Source: Kribbella sp. CA-293567
GTDB lineage: Bacteria; Actinomycetota; Actinomycetes; Propionibacteriales; Kribbellaceae
Direction: 5' to 3'
NCBI RefSeq assembly: GCF_027627575.1
Contig: NZ_CP114065.1
Coordinates: forward strand, 4,650,001 to 4,714,000
DNA length: 64,000 bases
Positions 50,203 to 59,352 of the stretch are shown here, piece after piece. The number at the start of each line of letters is the position of its first letter. The first letter of the stretch is position 1. Below the pieces are notes generated by a model, which was not told the DNA's origin, did not search any database, and saw only the letters and a list, made by a program, of their open reading frames with translations. Made by a program: the position numbers and the translations under genes.

Positions 50203-50278
50203 CAGAACCTCCACTTGGCACCTGCCCCGGCCCGTGTGTCGGACCTGGTCCGCGGCCGCGTCACCGGATGATCTCCGG

Positions 50279-50449
50279 ATGGACGATACGCCGACCCTCA
50301 CGGTCGAGCTGGATCCAGCTGTTCAAAGCATCGCGCGAGAACAACTGGAAGCCGACCCGCGGGTGAGCTTCGTGTGCGAGGACGGCGGGTGGTGGCTGGT
50401 AGCAGACGCGGAACCTCGCGCTGGGTCGCCTCCGTTGAACGGCACATGA
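50279..50449 (+). CDS. Small hypothetical protein coupled to a methyltransferase gene
   Basis: A 56-aa open frame beginning MDDTPTLTVELDPAVQSIAR and containing VCEDGGWWLVADAEP. There is no recognisable family. Support comes from its ATGA overlap with the methyltransferase start and coding-like codon bias. The ribosome-binding site is weak, so it could be a chance frame. Confidence 0.5.
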   Translation: MDDTPTLTVELDPAVQSIAREQLEADPRVSFVCEDGGWWLVADAEPRAGSPPLNGT

Positions 50450-51156
50450 TCCTCAAGAGTCCGTACGACGAACTGGCCGACGCCTACCATGCGACGATCG
50501 ACCCCGACGGCGCCGGTCTCGGCGACCCGACTTTCGACGAACTCGTGGGCGATCCACGCGGCAAGCGAGTTGCGGCGGTCGCGTGCGGGCAGGGCCGTGA
50601 CGCGCGTCGCCTGGCTGACCTCGGTGCCGAGGTGGTCGGCATCGACGCCTCCGAGTCCCTGCTCGCCCATGCCCGTGAGCTCGAGCAGCGGAGGTCGCGC
50701 GGTATCGAGTACGTCCACGGCGACGCCCAGGATCTGCGCCCGCTCGCCGACCGCTCGTTCGACGGCGCGGTCTGCTACATGGCTCTGATGGACATCCCGG
50801 CGCTCGAGCCGACCCTGCGATCGATCGCGCGGATCCTCGAGCCAGGTGGGTGGTTCGTCGCCGCGATCACCCATCCCTGCTACAAGTCGCCGGCTCACGG
50901 CGAGCTGGTCGACCACGTCGAAGGCACCTACCGGCGGATCGCCGGCAGGTACTTCGAGGAAGGGCCGCACGACAGCGCCACCCGCTGGGAGATCCTGCCG
51001 CGCGTCTCCTACCACCGGACCCTGTCGACGTACGTCAACACTTTGGTGGGCGCCGGCCTGCCGATCGTGCGGATGGCCGAGCCGATCGGCGACAAGCCGG
51101 TCTGGAAGGAGGCGGCCGGGCTGCTCTACGTCAGGTGCGAGACGGCGAAGAGCTGA
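50446..51156 (+). CDS. Class I SAM-dependent methyltransferase
   Basis: A 236-aa Rossmann methyltransferase: the SAM-binding motif I is VAAVACGQGRDARRLADLGA, with the acidic VVGIDASE at the end of strand 2 and VHGDAQDLRPLADRSFDGAV as motif II. The C-terminus has ITHPCYKSP and RTLSTYVNTLVGAGLP, typical of small-molecule methyltransferases. The substrate is unknown. Confidence 0.87.
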   Translation: MILKSPYDELADAYHATIDPDGAGLGDPTFDELVGDPRGKRVAAVACGQGRDARRLADLGAEVVGIDASESLLAHARELEQRRSRGIEYVHGDAQDLRPLADRSFDGAVCYMALMDIPALEPTLRSIARILEPGGWFVAAITHPCYKSPAHGELVDHVEGTYRRIAGRYFEEGPHDSATRWEILPRVSYHRTLSTYVNTLVGAGLPIVRMAEPIGDKPVWKEAAGLLYVRCETAKS

Positions 51157-51157
51157 G

Positions 51158-51571
51158 TCAGCTCGGCGCCGCGTTCTTGAGCTTGCGCCAGCCGCCGGCC
51201 CGGTTGTTGGCGATGATCTGGCGGAACATCGCCAGCAGCGCCGGCTCGTTGATCGGCTCGCCTTCCCGGAACGAGACGGTCCGCGCGGTCTTGTTGTGGT
51301 GGCCGGCGGTGATGATGCCGTCCGGATCGGGCACGATCGCGCCGTCGTACAGGAAGACGTTGACGTGCGTCCTGGCGGCCAGCAGCGCGCAGACGTTGCC
51401 CTGCAGGACGAAGTACGGCTGGACGGTGCGCTTGATCGTCTCATCCAGTTCGGGGTCGGCCGCGTGCGCGAGATCGCGCACGCGGCGGCAGATCTGCTGT
51501 TGCCACTCGGGCAGTTCGTCGATGTACTCGTCGACACGAGGGTCTTCGCGATAGCTCATCAGGCGCTCCAT
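51158..51571 (-). CDS. DUF1801 domain protein
   Basis: A 137-aa YdhG/DUF1801-type protein: EYIDELPEWQQQICRRVRDL, ELDETIKRTVQPYFVLQGNV and NVFLYDGAIVPDPDG. The family fold is known, but its function is not. The ATG overlaps the stop of the upstream VOC gene (TAATG), so they are cotranscribed. A second in-frame ATG at 51559 (MSYRED) is also possible. Confidence 0.83.
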   Translation of the reverse strand: MERLMSYREDPRVDEYIDELPEWQQQICRRVRDLAHAADPELDETIKRTVQPYFVLQGNVCALLAARTHVNVFLYDGAIVPDPDGIITAGHHNKTARTVSFREGEPINEPALLAMFRQIIANNRAGGWRKLKNAAPS

Positions 51572-51933
51572 TATTCCTGCACCAGGTAGAGCCGGTTGCC
51601 GTCGCAGTCGGTGAAGGTGAACATCGGCGGGACGCCCGGCCAGGCGATGAGTTCGCTCGTCGCCACGCCCTGCTCGTTGAGCGCGGTGTGCGCTTGGGCG
51701 GCATCGGCGGTGGCCAGCCGGATGCCGGTGTCGACGCCCGTCTCGGTCGCCGCGAGGAGCGCGATCGAGGTGCTGGTGCCGGGGATTCCGACGACCAGCC
51801 AGCGTCCTCCCAGTTGCGGCAGCGGTGCGTCCATCAGCGTCTCGAAACCCAGCTCGCGCCGGTAGAACTCGAGCGCGCGATCCTGGTCGGTGACGGGAAT
51901 CGTGACGGTCCGGACGGCGGTGATGTGCTTCAT
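51571..51933 (-). CDS. VOC (glyoxalase/bleomycin-resistance) family protein
   Basis: A 120-aa VOC protein with the standard opening VRTVTIPVTDQDRALEFYRRELGF and closing MFTFTDCDGNRLYLVQ, where the acidic residue near the end is a usual metal ligand. AAGGAG lies five bases upstream of the ATG. It is cotranscribed with the DUF1801 gene. The substrate is unknown. Confidence 0.87.
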   Translation of the reverse strand: MKHITAVRTVTIPVTDQDRALEFYRRELGFETLMDAPLPQLGGRWLVVGIPGTSTSIALLAATETGVDTGIRLATADAAQAHTALNEQGVATSELIAWPGVPPMFTFTDCDGNRLYLVQE

Positions 51934-52077
51934 CTCTGCTCCTTCTCGAGGGTGCCTACACCTCTTGGTAGAAGCCGGCTCCGGAACTTCGACAAACCGC
52001 GGCGATGAGTTTTCGGGCGCCGGCTCGTCTTGATGTGCACAGGCTGGGGAGAGGCCCCGGCGACAGGAGGTTGACCG

Positions 52078-52614
52078 ATGGCGAAGGTGCTGTACCACGT
52101 GACCATGTCGCTCGACGGGTGCATTGCCGGGCCGGAGCACTCGATGAGCTGGATGACGCAGCTGCCACCCGACGAGCCGCCGGTCGAGGGACTGGCGGTG
52201 GCCGGGACGTCAGGCGCCGCGCTGGCCGGGCGGAACGGCTACGACGTCGGCCGCAAGGCAGGCAGCAAGCTGTACGGCGGTGCCTTCAGCGGCGCGATCT
52301 TCGTCCTGACCCACAACCCGCCCACCGACGAGACGGACCCGGCGTACACCTTCGTCAGCGGTGACATCCGGCCGATCGTCGGGACCGCTCTCGACGCAGC
52401 CGACGGCAAGGACGTGCTGATCCTCGGCGGCACCATCGCCGCCCAGTGCGTCGAAGCCGGCCTACTCGACGAGATCTTCGTCCACATCTCCCCCGTCCTG
52501 CTCGGCCAGGGCATCCCGCTCTTTCCCAGCAGCCTCCCGCCCGTCGTCCTCGACCCCATCTCCAACACCCAGGTCGGCCGAACCACCAACCTCCGCTACC
52601 GCGTGGTCCGCTAG
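52078..52614 (+). CDS. Dihydrofolate-reductase-family protein (RibD C-terminal type)
   Basis: A 178-aa DHFR/RibD-C superfamily protein with VLYHVTMSLDGCIAGPEHSM, ALAGRNGYDVGRK, VLILGGTIAAQCVEAGLLDEIFVHISPVLLGQG and a final YRVVR strand. GGAGG stands about 8 nt upstream of the ATG. This is a second stand-alone member in the window. Its 3' end lies opposite the tail of a convergent hypothetical gene. Confidence 0.87.
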   Translation: MAKVLYHVTMSLDGCIAGPEHSMSWMTQLPPDEPPVEGLAVAGTSGAALAGRNGYDVGRKAGSKLYGGAFSGAIFVLTHNPPTDETDPAYTFVSGDIRPIVGTALDAADGKDVLILGGTIAAQCVEAGLLDEIFVHISPVLLGQGIPLFPSSLPPVVLDPISNTQVGRTTNLRYRVVR

Positions 52615-53025
52615 ATACCCGGCGACATCCGGCGCCTGGGCCAGCACATGCCGAACCCAGGCCCGGCGCTCGTGCTCGACAACGGCCAGCTCCCAGACAC
52701 AGCCGACGGAGTACCGCGGCATGGGCGTGAGCGCAGTGGGTTGGTCCAGCGGCGACCGGAAGTAGGCCAATGACAGATCGACGGCGCTGCTCCACCAGTA
52801 GACCAAGACGAAGCAGGCAGGCCGCGCCTGATGAGCGATGACGAACGCCGCCCGCTCGCCGGAAGTGCCGGTACGCGGAAGCGTGGCAGCAGCAACGGCT
52901 CTGGCGGCATCGAGCAACTCGCCGGCGGGTTCGCCCTCGACGGCCAGGCCGTAGAGCTTGGTGGGCCAGGTGTTCACCAGTTCTACGCCGTACGGCGTGA
53001 TCGGGCGCGGGCGGTGGCCGCTCAT
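52462..53025 (-). CDS. Hypothetical protein with a probable read-through tail
   Basis: No family recognised. Residues 1-137 look like a genuine soluble protein (TPYGVELVNTWPTKLYGLAVE, FVIAHQARPACFVLVYWWS, VGCVWELAVVEHERRAWVRH). The last 50 residues are the antisense of the convergent reductase gene and look low-complexity and acidic. The natural stop may have been lost near 52615, so the frame now runs 153 bp into its neighbour. Alternatively the annotated protein simply has this tail. Confidence 0.6.
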   Translation of the reverse strand: MSGHRPRPITPYGVELVNTWPTKLYGLAVEGEPAGELLDAARAVAAATLPRTGTSGERAAFVIAHQARPACFVLVYWWSSAVDLSLAYFRSPLDQPTALTPMPRYSVGCVWELAVVEHERRAWVRHVLAQAPDVAGYLADHAVAEVGGSADLGVGDGVEDDGREAAGKERDALAEQDGGDVDEDLVE

Positions 53026-53049
53026 CGTGCTGCTTTCTGGAGACGGAAA

Positions 53050-53082
53050 AGCCCGGGCGGCCTGGTTTCGGCTGCCCGGGCT
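53050..53082 (-). terminator. Terminator of the DUF3352 gene
   Basis: Nine-bp perfect GC stem (53050-53058 with 53074-53082), with the loop partly paired, followed on the minus strand by TTTCC. It lies 14 bp beyond the stop codon at 53097. Confidence 0.8.
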
Positions 53083-53096
53083 CTTGCTGACCGGAG

Positions 53097-54905
53097 CTAC
53101 TTCGCGACGACTCGCAGGGTGAACTCGGCCTGGCCGTCGCCGGTGATGCGGCTGCTGAGGCCGGCCGAGCTGAGGGCGGCGAAGTCCTTGTCGGAGCTGG
53201 TGCGCCTCGACAGTGAGCTGACCGCCTGGAAGTCGACGTAGCCGACCATGACGGCGCCGGAGGTGTCGGGGACCGCCTTCTTGAAGATCTCCGTCTGACC
53301 CAGGTTGCCGCCCTTGAGCACCTGGTCGGCGTAGGCCTGCTCGGTGGCGATGACGAAATTCTTGTCGTCCTTCGCCTGCTTGAGCGCGATGTCGACCGAG
53401 GAGCGGGTGCGGAGCAGGTTGGTCACCTTGTTCACCACCTCTTCGGCCTTGCCCGGGTCGGTCTCGATCTTGGCCGCGATCTTCGGCGTCTCGCTGCTGT
53501 CCTTGTCGATCGCGATCGACAGGTTCTTGCCGAGCAGCGGCTTCAGGTCGTCCGGCAGCACCAGGCCGTACTCGTCGGTGAAGCCCTTGGTCAGCTTGGG
53601 CAGGTCGATGCCCGCGCCGGACTTCTCCAGCTGCTTCCAGATCGTGTCGACCAGGTTCGCGCCGTCGGACAGCGCGAACGCCCCGGCGGTGCTGTCGGGC
53701 AGCTTGGCGAGCTGGTCACCGGCGTTCGCCGAGTTGACCTTGATCGACTGGTCGCCGCGGGCGATGCCCTTCAGCTCGACGTACTGCGCGTCGAACCGCA
53801 GCGCCGCGGCCGCACTCCCCTGCGGCAACGGATTGTCCCCGGCGAGCTTGCGCGGGGCCAGCGCCGCGAGGCCCTTCATGTCGGCCCAGAAGGAGACGAA
53901 GCCCTGCTCGCCGAGCGCGTCCATGTCGGACTTGAAGGTGGCGTTCTCCGACAGCGGGGTTTCCTTGCTGTTGGCAACGGCCGCGTCGACGGTCGCCTGG
54001 TCCTCGGACAGCAGCACGTAGCCGTCGGTGAAGACCCGGCCCGGCTTCTTGTCTTCGTTGGCGAACAGCTTGTCCAGCCCGGCATTGGCCTGGTCCTCGT
54101 TCTTCACCTCGATCGCGACGACCGGGTCCGGCTCCTTGCCGTCCTGGCCGGGGATCGCGGCGACGCCGGCCCGGTCGCCCAGCCACGGCTTGACGTCCTT
54201 CTCGAAGTCGACGGCGGCCAGGTCCTCGCCGGCGTCCTTCTTGATCAGGTCGAACAGCTTCTGCCGCAGGTCGTCGTTGTCGCTGGTCAGCCCGATCTTC
54301 TCCTTGGCCGACGGGAACTTCATCAGGAACCGGACGGCGGCCACCTTCTGGCCGGCCGAGGGGTTCAGGTCGATGCGCGCGTAGGCGACGGAGTTGCCCG
54401 GCAGGACCGCGGCGGGCTGACCGCCGCCAGTGAGGCGTGCGTACGCGAAGATGCCGCCACCGGCCACCACGGCCAGTACTGCGAGCACGGCGACCAGTGG
54501 GATCAGCTTGCCGCGCTTCTTCCGCTCCGGCTGCCACTGCATGGTCTCGGGTGCGCCGTACGGCGGCTGTCCCCCGCCACCGTGCTGCTGCTGGGGCCAC
54601 TGCTGCCCACCCGGCCCGTACTGCGGGGCCTGCTGGCCGGCATAGCCCGGCTGCTGTCCGTACTGCGGGGCCTGGCCGCCGTAACCCGGCTGCCCCTGCT
54701 GGCCGCCATAGTTCGGCTGACCCTGCGCGGGACCGCCATAGCCAGGCTGACCCGGCTGCGGCTGGCCGTAGCCAGGCTGACCCGGCTGCTGGCCCTGCGG
54801 ACCGGAGTACGGGTTGTTCTGCTGCGGACCGCCGTACGGGCCCTGTGGTCCGCCTGCGGCACCCGGGTGGTGCCCACCTGCCGGCGGATTGTTGTGGTCG
54901 GACAT
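53097..54905 (-). CDS. DUF3352 domain membrane-anchored protein
   Basis: A 602-aa protein. Residues 1-125 are a low-complexity Gly/Gln/Pro/Tyr region with repeated QPGYG and GYGGQ units. A basic stop (ERKKRGK) and one transmembrane helix (about 136-157) follow. The rest is an extracytoplasmic DUF3352 domain with VLPGNSVAYARIDLNPSAGQK and repeated Asp/Lys-rich segments. The topology is cytoplasmic low-complexity N-terminus and external C-terminal domain; function is unknown. The ATG at 54905 has AGGGGGG three bases upstream; the open frame continues further upstream without support. Confidence 0.85.
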   Translation of the reverse strand: MSDHNNPPAGGHHPGAAGGPQGPYGGPQQNNPYSGPQGQQPGQPGYGQPQPGQPGYGGPAQGQPNYGGQQGQPGYGGQAPQYGQQPGYAGQQAPQYGPGGQQWPQQQHGGGGQPPYGAPETMQWQPERKKRGKLIPLVAVLAVLAVVAGGGIFAYARLTGGGQPAAVLPGNSVAYARIDLNPSAGQKVAAVRFLMKFPSAKEKIGLTSDNDDLRQKLFDLIKKDAGEDLAAVDFEKDVKPWLGDRAGVAAIPGQDGKEPDPVVAIEVKNEDQANAGLDKLFANEDKKPGRVFTDGYVLLSEDQATVDAAVANSKETPLSENATFKSDMDALGEQGFVSFWADMKGLAALAPRKLAGDNPLPQGSAAAALRFDAQYVELKGIARGDQSIKVNSANAGDQLAKLPDSTAGAFALSDGANLVDTIWKQLEKSGAGIDLPKLTKGFTDEYGLVLPDDLKPLLGKNLSIAIDKDSSETPKIAAKIETDPGKAEEVVNKVTNLLRTRSSVDIALKQAKDDKNFVIATEQAYADQVLKGGNLGQTEIFKKAVPDTSGAVMVGYVDFQAVSSLSRRTSSDKDFAALSSAGLSSRITGDGQAEFTLRVVAK

Positions 54906-54952
54906 ATGCCCCCCTCGCGTCGCCGGCGGCCTCACCACCGGGCCGAAACAGG

Positions 54953-55609
54953 CTAGTGCACCTGCGGCGACGATTCTGACGCGGCAGATACCGATCCGGT
55001 TGCAACGGGATCCGCGCGCCAGGTGGTGGCGGCGATGATCGCGGCCGCGAGTGCGGCGCCGACCAGCCAGGCGGCCAGTGGAGTCCAGGTGTGCAGCTCC
55101 AGCGGCGCGTCGATCAGGTCCCCCGGCTTGGCTGCCTGCAGCCGCGGCTGCAACGGGTCGTGCCCGAGCAGCATCCCGACCCCCCAGGCGATCCCGCCAC
55201 CGAGGGCCGAACCGAGCACCACGATGCCGACCGCCCACGGACCGTAGTTGCGCAACCACCAGAACAGCCCGGCACCCAGCACCGCCGCGGTCAGGAACCC
55301 GATCGCGGTGAAGCTGCCGTCCGGCCCGAAGACCTTCGTCATCTGCTCTTCGCCCAGCGCCCCGCCGTTCTCGTCCACCGTGTACTGCGCGAGCGGCGCG
55401 AACTGCTGCCAGGCCCAGCCCGCGATCGCCCCGGCCACCAGGAACAGCGCGATCGTCACGGCGATCGCGCGGCTCCACGGCAGCTTGGGCTCCTGCACCA
55501 CTACCGCCCGGCCGAACGGCTGCTGCCCGAACGCGGGCCGGCCGTACGCCTGGCCGTAAGGCGCCGGCCGATCGAGCGGGTTGTGCTGGTCGTTCCCTGG
55601 CTGACTCAC
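54953..55609 (-). CDS. Four-helix membrane protein, DUF2567-like
   Basis: A 218-aa protein with a Pro/Gln/Tyr-rich cytoplasmic N-terminus (about 1-45) and four predicted membrane helices (AIAVTIALFLVAGAIAGWAW, AIGFLTAAVLGAGLFWWL, GIVVLGSALGGGIAWGVGML, AAWLVGAALAAAIIAATTW). The topology and its place next to a DUF3352 gene fit the actinobacterial DUF2567 family, an assignment made from memory. The start GTG at 55609 lacks a strong ribosome-binding site. Confidence 0.7.
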   Translation of the reverse strand: MSQPGNDQHNPLDRPAPYGQAYGRPAFGQQPFGRAVVVQEPKLPWSRAIAVTIALFLVAGAIAGWAWQQFAPLAQYTVDENGGALGEEQMTKVFGPDGSFTAIGFLTAAVLGAGLFWWLRNYGPWAVGIVVLGSALGGGIAWGVGMLLGHDPLQPRLQAAKPGDLIDAPLELHTWTPLAAWLVGAALAAAIIAATTWRADPVATGSVSAASESSPQVH

Positions 55610-55631
55610 CCGGCAAGTGTTGCAGGTCCGG

Positions 55632-58600
55632 TCAGCTCGCCAGGCACGACGGGCCCAGCAACGCCTTCAGGTCCGCCATCAGCGACGAGGTCGGGGTGAC
55701 CCGGAACCGGTCGCCGATCCGCATCACGGTCGTCTTCTGCCGCGCCTGCAGCCGCAACTGCACCTCGGTCATGCCGGGGTGCGCCTGCAGCACGTCCCGG
55801 AGCTGGTCGACCAGCGGCGGCGTACACCGGTTGACCGGCATCGTGATCACCACCGGACCGCTCGGCCCCTGGGTCAGGTCGGGCACGCTGACATCGGAGC
55901 CGCTCAGCTCGACCCGGTCGTCGCGCCGCCGCAGCCGGCCCTTCATCAAGATGATCGCGTCGTTGGTCAGCAGGTGCGCCGCCAGCTGGTACGCCGAGGA
56001 GAACATCATCACCTCGATCGAACCCTCGAGGTCCTCGATCGTGACGATCGCGTAGATGTCACCGCGCTTGTTCACCTTGCGCTGGACCGCGGTGACCAGG
56101 CCGCCGATCGTCACCTGGGTGCCGTCGGGGCGGTCCTCGTCGGCGAGCAACTGACCGATCGTGCAGTCGGTGCCGTTGGTGAGCACGTGCTCGACCCCGA
56201 ACAGCGGGTGGTCGGAGACGTACAGACCGAGCATGTCGCGCTCGTGCGCGAGCTTGGTGGCCTTGTCCCAGTCCTCGATCTCGGGCACCCGCACGGTCAG
56301 CCGGCTGTTGCCGTCGGCCTCGGTGTCGTCATCGCCCATGCTGAACAGGTCGAACTGGCCGTGCGCCTCGTTCCGCTTGAGGTCGATCGCCTCGTCGACG
56401 GCCTGCTCGTGCACCGCGACCACGGCGCGCCGGGCGTGTCCCATCGAGTCGAACGAGCCGGCCTTGGCCAGCGACTCGATCACCCGCTTGTTGCAGACCG
56501 GCAGCGACACCTTGTCGATGAAGTCGACGAAGTCGGTGAACCGGCCCTCGGACTCGCGCGCGGCGACGATCTCGGCCACCACGTTGACGCCGACGTTGCG
56601 GATGCCGGACAGGCCGAAGCGGATGTCGGTACCGACCGGGGTGAAGTTCGAGTCGGACTCGTTCACGTCCGGCGGCAGCACCTTGATGCCCATCCGGCGG
56701 CACTCGTTCAGGTAGATGGCCATCTTGTCCTTGTCGTCCTTCACGGACGTCAGCACAGCCGCCATGTACTCCGCGGGGAAGTTCGCCTTCAGGTAGGCGG
56801 TCCAGTACGAGACCAGCCCGTACGCCGCCGAGTGCGCCTTGTTGAACGCGTAGTCGGAGAACGGGACCAGGACGTCCCACAGCGCCTTGATCGACGCCGC
56901 CGAGAAGCCGTTGGCCTTCATTCCCTCGGAGAAGCCGACGTACTCCGCGTCGAGCACCTCGCGCTTCTTCTTGCCCATCGCCCGGCGGAGCAGGTCCGCC
57001 TTGCCCAGCGTGTAGCCGCCGAGCTGCTGGGCGATCGCCATCACCTGCTCCTGGTAGACGATCAGCCCGTACGTCGTCCCGAGGATCGGCTCCAGCGCCA
57101 CCGCCAGCTCGTCGTGCGGGTAGCTGATCTCCTGCTGCTTGTTCTTGCGCAGCGCGTAGTTGGTGTGGCTGTTCGCGCCCATCGGACCGGGGCGGTAGAG
57201 CGCGCCCACGGCCGAGATGTCCTCGAAGTTGTCCGGCTTCATCAGCCGCAGCAGCGCCCGCATCGGGCCGCCGTCGAACTGGAAGACGCCGAGCGTGTCG
57301 CCCCGGCCGAGCAGCTCGAAGGTGGCCTTGTCGTCGAGGCTGCGGCCGAGCGCGTCCAGGTCCAGCGAGATACCGCGGCTGGCCTCCACGTTCTTGACCG
57401 CGTCGTCCATGATCGTCAGGTTGCGCAGGCCCAGGAAGTCCATCTTGACCAGGCCGAGCGTCTCGCAGCTCGGGTAGTCGAACTGGGTGATGATCTGGCC
57501 GTCCTGGTCGCGGCGCATGATCGGGATCAGGTCGATCAGCGGCTCGCTGGACATGATCACGCCGGCCGCGTGCACGCCCCACTGGCGCTTCAGGTTCTCC
57601 AGACCGCGGGCGGTGTCGACGATCTTGCGGACGTCCTGGTCGGCCTCGTACAGCTGGCGGAACTCGCCGGCCTCGGAGTACCGCTTGTGCTGCGGGTCGA
57701 AGATGCCGGACAGCGGCACGTCCTTGCCCATCACCGCGGGCGGCATCGCCTTGGTGATCCGGTCGCCCATCGCGAACGGGTAGTCGAGCACCCGGCCGGC
57801 GTCCTTGATCGCCTGCTTGGCCTTGATCGTGCCGTAGGTGACGATCATCGCGACCCGGTCGTCGCCGTACTTCTCGGTGACGTAGCGGATCACCTCGGGC
57901 CGGCGGCGGTCGTCGAAGTCGATGTCGAAGTCGGGCATCGACATACGTTCGGGGTTGAGGAAGCGCTCGAAGATCAGGCCGTGCTGCAGCGGGTCGAGGT
58001 CGGTGATCCGCATCGCGTACGCGCACATCGAACCGGCACCGGAACCACGGCCCGGGCCGACCCGGATGCCGTTCTCCTTGGCCCAGTTGATGAAGTCGGC
58101 GACGACCAGGAAGTAGCCGGCGTACCCCTTCGAGGTGATCACCTCGATCTCGTACTCCGCCTGCTTGCGCACGTGGGCCGGGACGCCCTCGGGATAGCGC
58201 TTGTGCAGGCCGGTCTCCACCTCGGCGACGAACCAGGACTCCTCGTTGTGCCCGTCCGGGCAGGGGAAGCGCGGCATGAACCGGCCCTCCCCCTCGGTGA
58301 AGGAGACGTCGCACTGCTCGGCGATCAGCAGCGTGTTGTCACAGGCCTCGGGGTAGTCCTTCCAGATCTCGCGCATCTCGGCGGCGGTCTTGACGTAGAA
58401 CTCGTTCGCGTCGAACTTGAACCGGTTCGGGTCGGACAGCGTCGAGCCGGACTGCACACACAGCAGCGCCGCGTGCGCGACCGCGTCCTCGGGCTTGGTG
58501 TAGTGCAGGTCGTTGGTCGCCACCAGCGGCAGCCCGAGCTCCTTGGCCAGTTTCAGCAGGTCGCCCTGGATGTTGCGCTCGATGCCGAGCCCGTGGTCCA

Positions 58601-59177
58601 TCAGCTCGCAGTAGTAGTTCTCCTTGCCGAAGATGTCGCGGAACTCGGCGGCCGCGGCGATGGCCTCCTTGTACTGCCCCAGCCGCAGCCGGGTCTGGAC
58701 CTCGCCGGACGGGCAGCCGGTGGTCGCGATCAGGCCCTTGCCGTAGGTCTGCAGCAGCTCGCGGTCCATCCGGGGCTTGAAGTAGTAGCCCTCGATACTG
58801 GCCAGCGACGACATCTTGAACAGGTTGTGCATGCCGGAGGTGTTCTTCGCCAGCAGCGTCATGTGCGTGTACGCGCCGCTGCCGGAGACGTCGTCGCGGC
58901 CGGAGTTCGCGTCGCCCCACTTGACCCGCTTGCGCTCGGTCCGGTGGGTGTGCGGAGTCAGGTACGCCTCGACGCCGATGATCGGCTTGACGTCGTACTT
59001 CTTCGCGGTCTTCCAGAACTCGTACGCCCCGAAGACGAACCCGTGGTCGGTGGTCGCGATGGCCGGCTGACCCATCTCCTGGGCCGTTTTGAACAACTCG
59101 TCGATCCGCGCGGCGCCGTCCAGCATCGAGTACTCGGTGTGCACGTGTAGATGCACGAAACTGTCGCTGGACGCCAT
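55632..59177 (-). CDS. dnaE: DNA polymerase III subunit alpha
   Basis: Main replicative polymerase, DnaE1 type, 1181 aa. The N-terminal PHP domain begins FVHLHVHTEYSMLDGA. The palm includes GPGRGSGAGSMCAYAMRITD and the catalytic aspartates of MPDFDIDFDDRRR. The fingers (GVHAAGVIMSSEPL, QFDYPSCETLGLVKMDFLGL) are followed by the helix-hairpin-helix region and an OB domain near the C-terminus (VTIGGLVTAVQRKVNKRGD). The ATG at 59177 gives MASSDSFVHLHVH; the frame open to 59318 is unconserved. Confidence 0.97.
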   Translation of the reverse strand: MASSDSFVHLHVHTEYSMLDGAARIDELFKTAQEMGQPAIATTDHGFVFGAYEFWKTAKKYDVKPIIGVEAYLTPHTHRTERKRVKWGDANSGRDDVSGSGAYTHMTLLAKNTSGMHNLFKMSSLASIEGYYFKPRMDRELLQTYGKGLIATTGCPSGEVQTRLRLGQYKEAIAAAAEFRDIFGKENYYCELMDHGLGIERNIQGDLLKLAKELGLPLVATNDLHYTKPEDAVAHAALLCVQSGSTLSDPNRFKFDANEFYVKTAAEMREIWKDYPEACDNTLLIAEQCDVSFTEGEGRFMPRFPCPDGHNEESWFVAEVETGLHKRYPEGVPAHVRKQAEYEIEVITSKGYAGYFLVVADFINWAKENGIRVGPGRGSGAGSMCAYAMRITDLDPLQHGLIFERFLNPERMSMPDFDIDFDDRRRPEVIRYVTEKYGDDRVAMIVTYGTIKAKQAIKDAGRVLDYPFAMGDRITKAMPPAVMGKDVPLSGIFDPQHKRYSEAGEFRQLYEADQDVRKIVDTARGLENLKRQWGVHAAGVIMSSEPLIDLIPIMRRDQDGQIITQFDYPSCETLGLVKMDFLGLRNLTIMDDAVKNVEASRGISLDLDALGRSLDDKATFELLGRGDTLGVFQFDGGPMRALLRLMKPDNFEDISAVGALYRPGPMGANSHTNYALRKNKQQEISYPHDELAVALEPILGTTYGLIVYQEQVMAIAQQLGGYTLGKADLLRRAMGKKKREVLDAEYVGFSEGMKANGFSAASIKALWDVLVPFSDYAFNKAHSAAYGLVSYWTAYLKANFPAEYMAAVLTSVKDDKDKMAIYLNECRRMGIKVLPPDVNESDSNFTPVGTDIRFGLSGIRNVGVNVVAEIVAARESEGRFTDFVDFIDKVSLPVCNKRVIESLAKAGSFDSMGHARRAVVAVHEQAVDEAIDLKRNEAHGQFDLFSMGDDDTEADGNSRLTVRVPEIEDWDKATKLAHERDMLGLYVSDHPLFGVEHVLTNGTDCTIGQLLADEDRPDGTQVTIGGLVTAVQRKVNKRGDIYAIVTIEDLEGSIEVMMFSSAYQLAAHLLTNDAIILMKGRLRRRDDRVELSGSDVSVPDLTQGPSGPVVITMPVNRCTPPLVDQLRDVLQAHPGMTEVQLRLQARQKTTVMRIGDRFRVTPTSSLMADLKALLGPSCLAS

Positions 59178-59321
59178 GTCTTCGCAGACCTCCCAGAGGC
59201 GTGAGTGAGTGGAACTGCGCCAGCCTAATCGGGTCCGCCGACAGTCTTCGAACCGGCTCACCGAGGGCCTGGTCCACCGCCCGGTATCCGGTCGAAGACC
59301 ACACCAGTAGGACACCAATCG

Positions 59322-59350
59322 GCCGTACCTCCGGGGCTCGGAGGTATGGC
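59322..59350 (-). terminator. Terminator of the RluA-family gene
   Basis: An 11-bp stem with one G-U pair (59322-59332 with 59340-59350), enclosed by a second complementary pair (59304-59310 with 59353-59359) that includes the stop codon of the pseudouridine synthase gene. It separates that gene from dnaE. Confidence 0.65.
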
Positions 59351-59352
59351 TT

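Noticed and set aside
54500-54905. Repeated CCGxxCTGxCC-type units
   Set aside because: They encode the Gly/Gln/Pro/Tyr-rich N-terminus of the DUF3352 protein rather than a DNA repeat with its own role.
55617-59150. Very long plus-strand open frame (about 1,177 codons) opposite dnaE
   Set aside because: It is the antisense shadow of a highly conserved GC-rich gene; its translation is Arg/Val/His/Asp-rich with no domain, as expected from GC bias at third positions.
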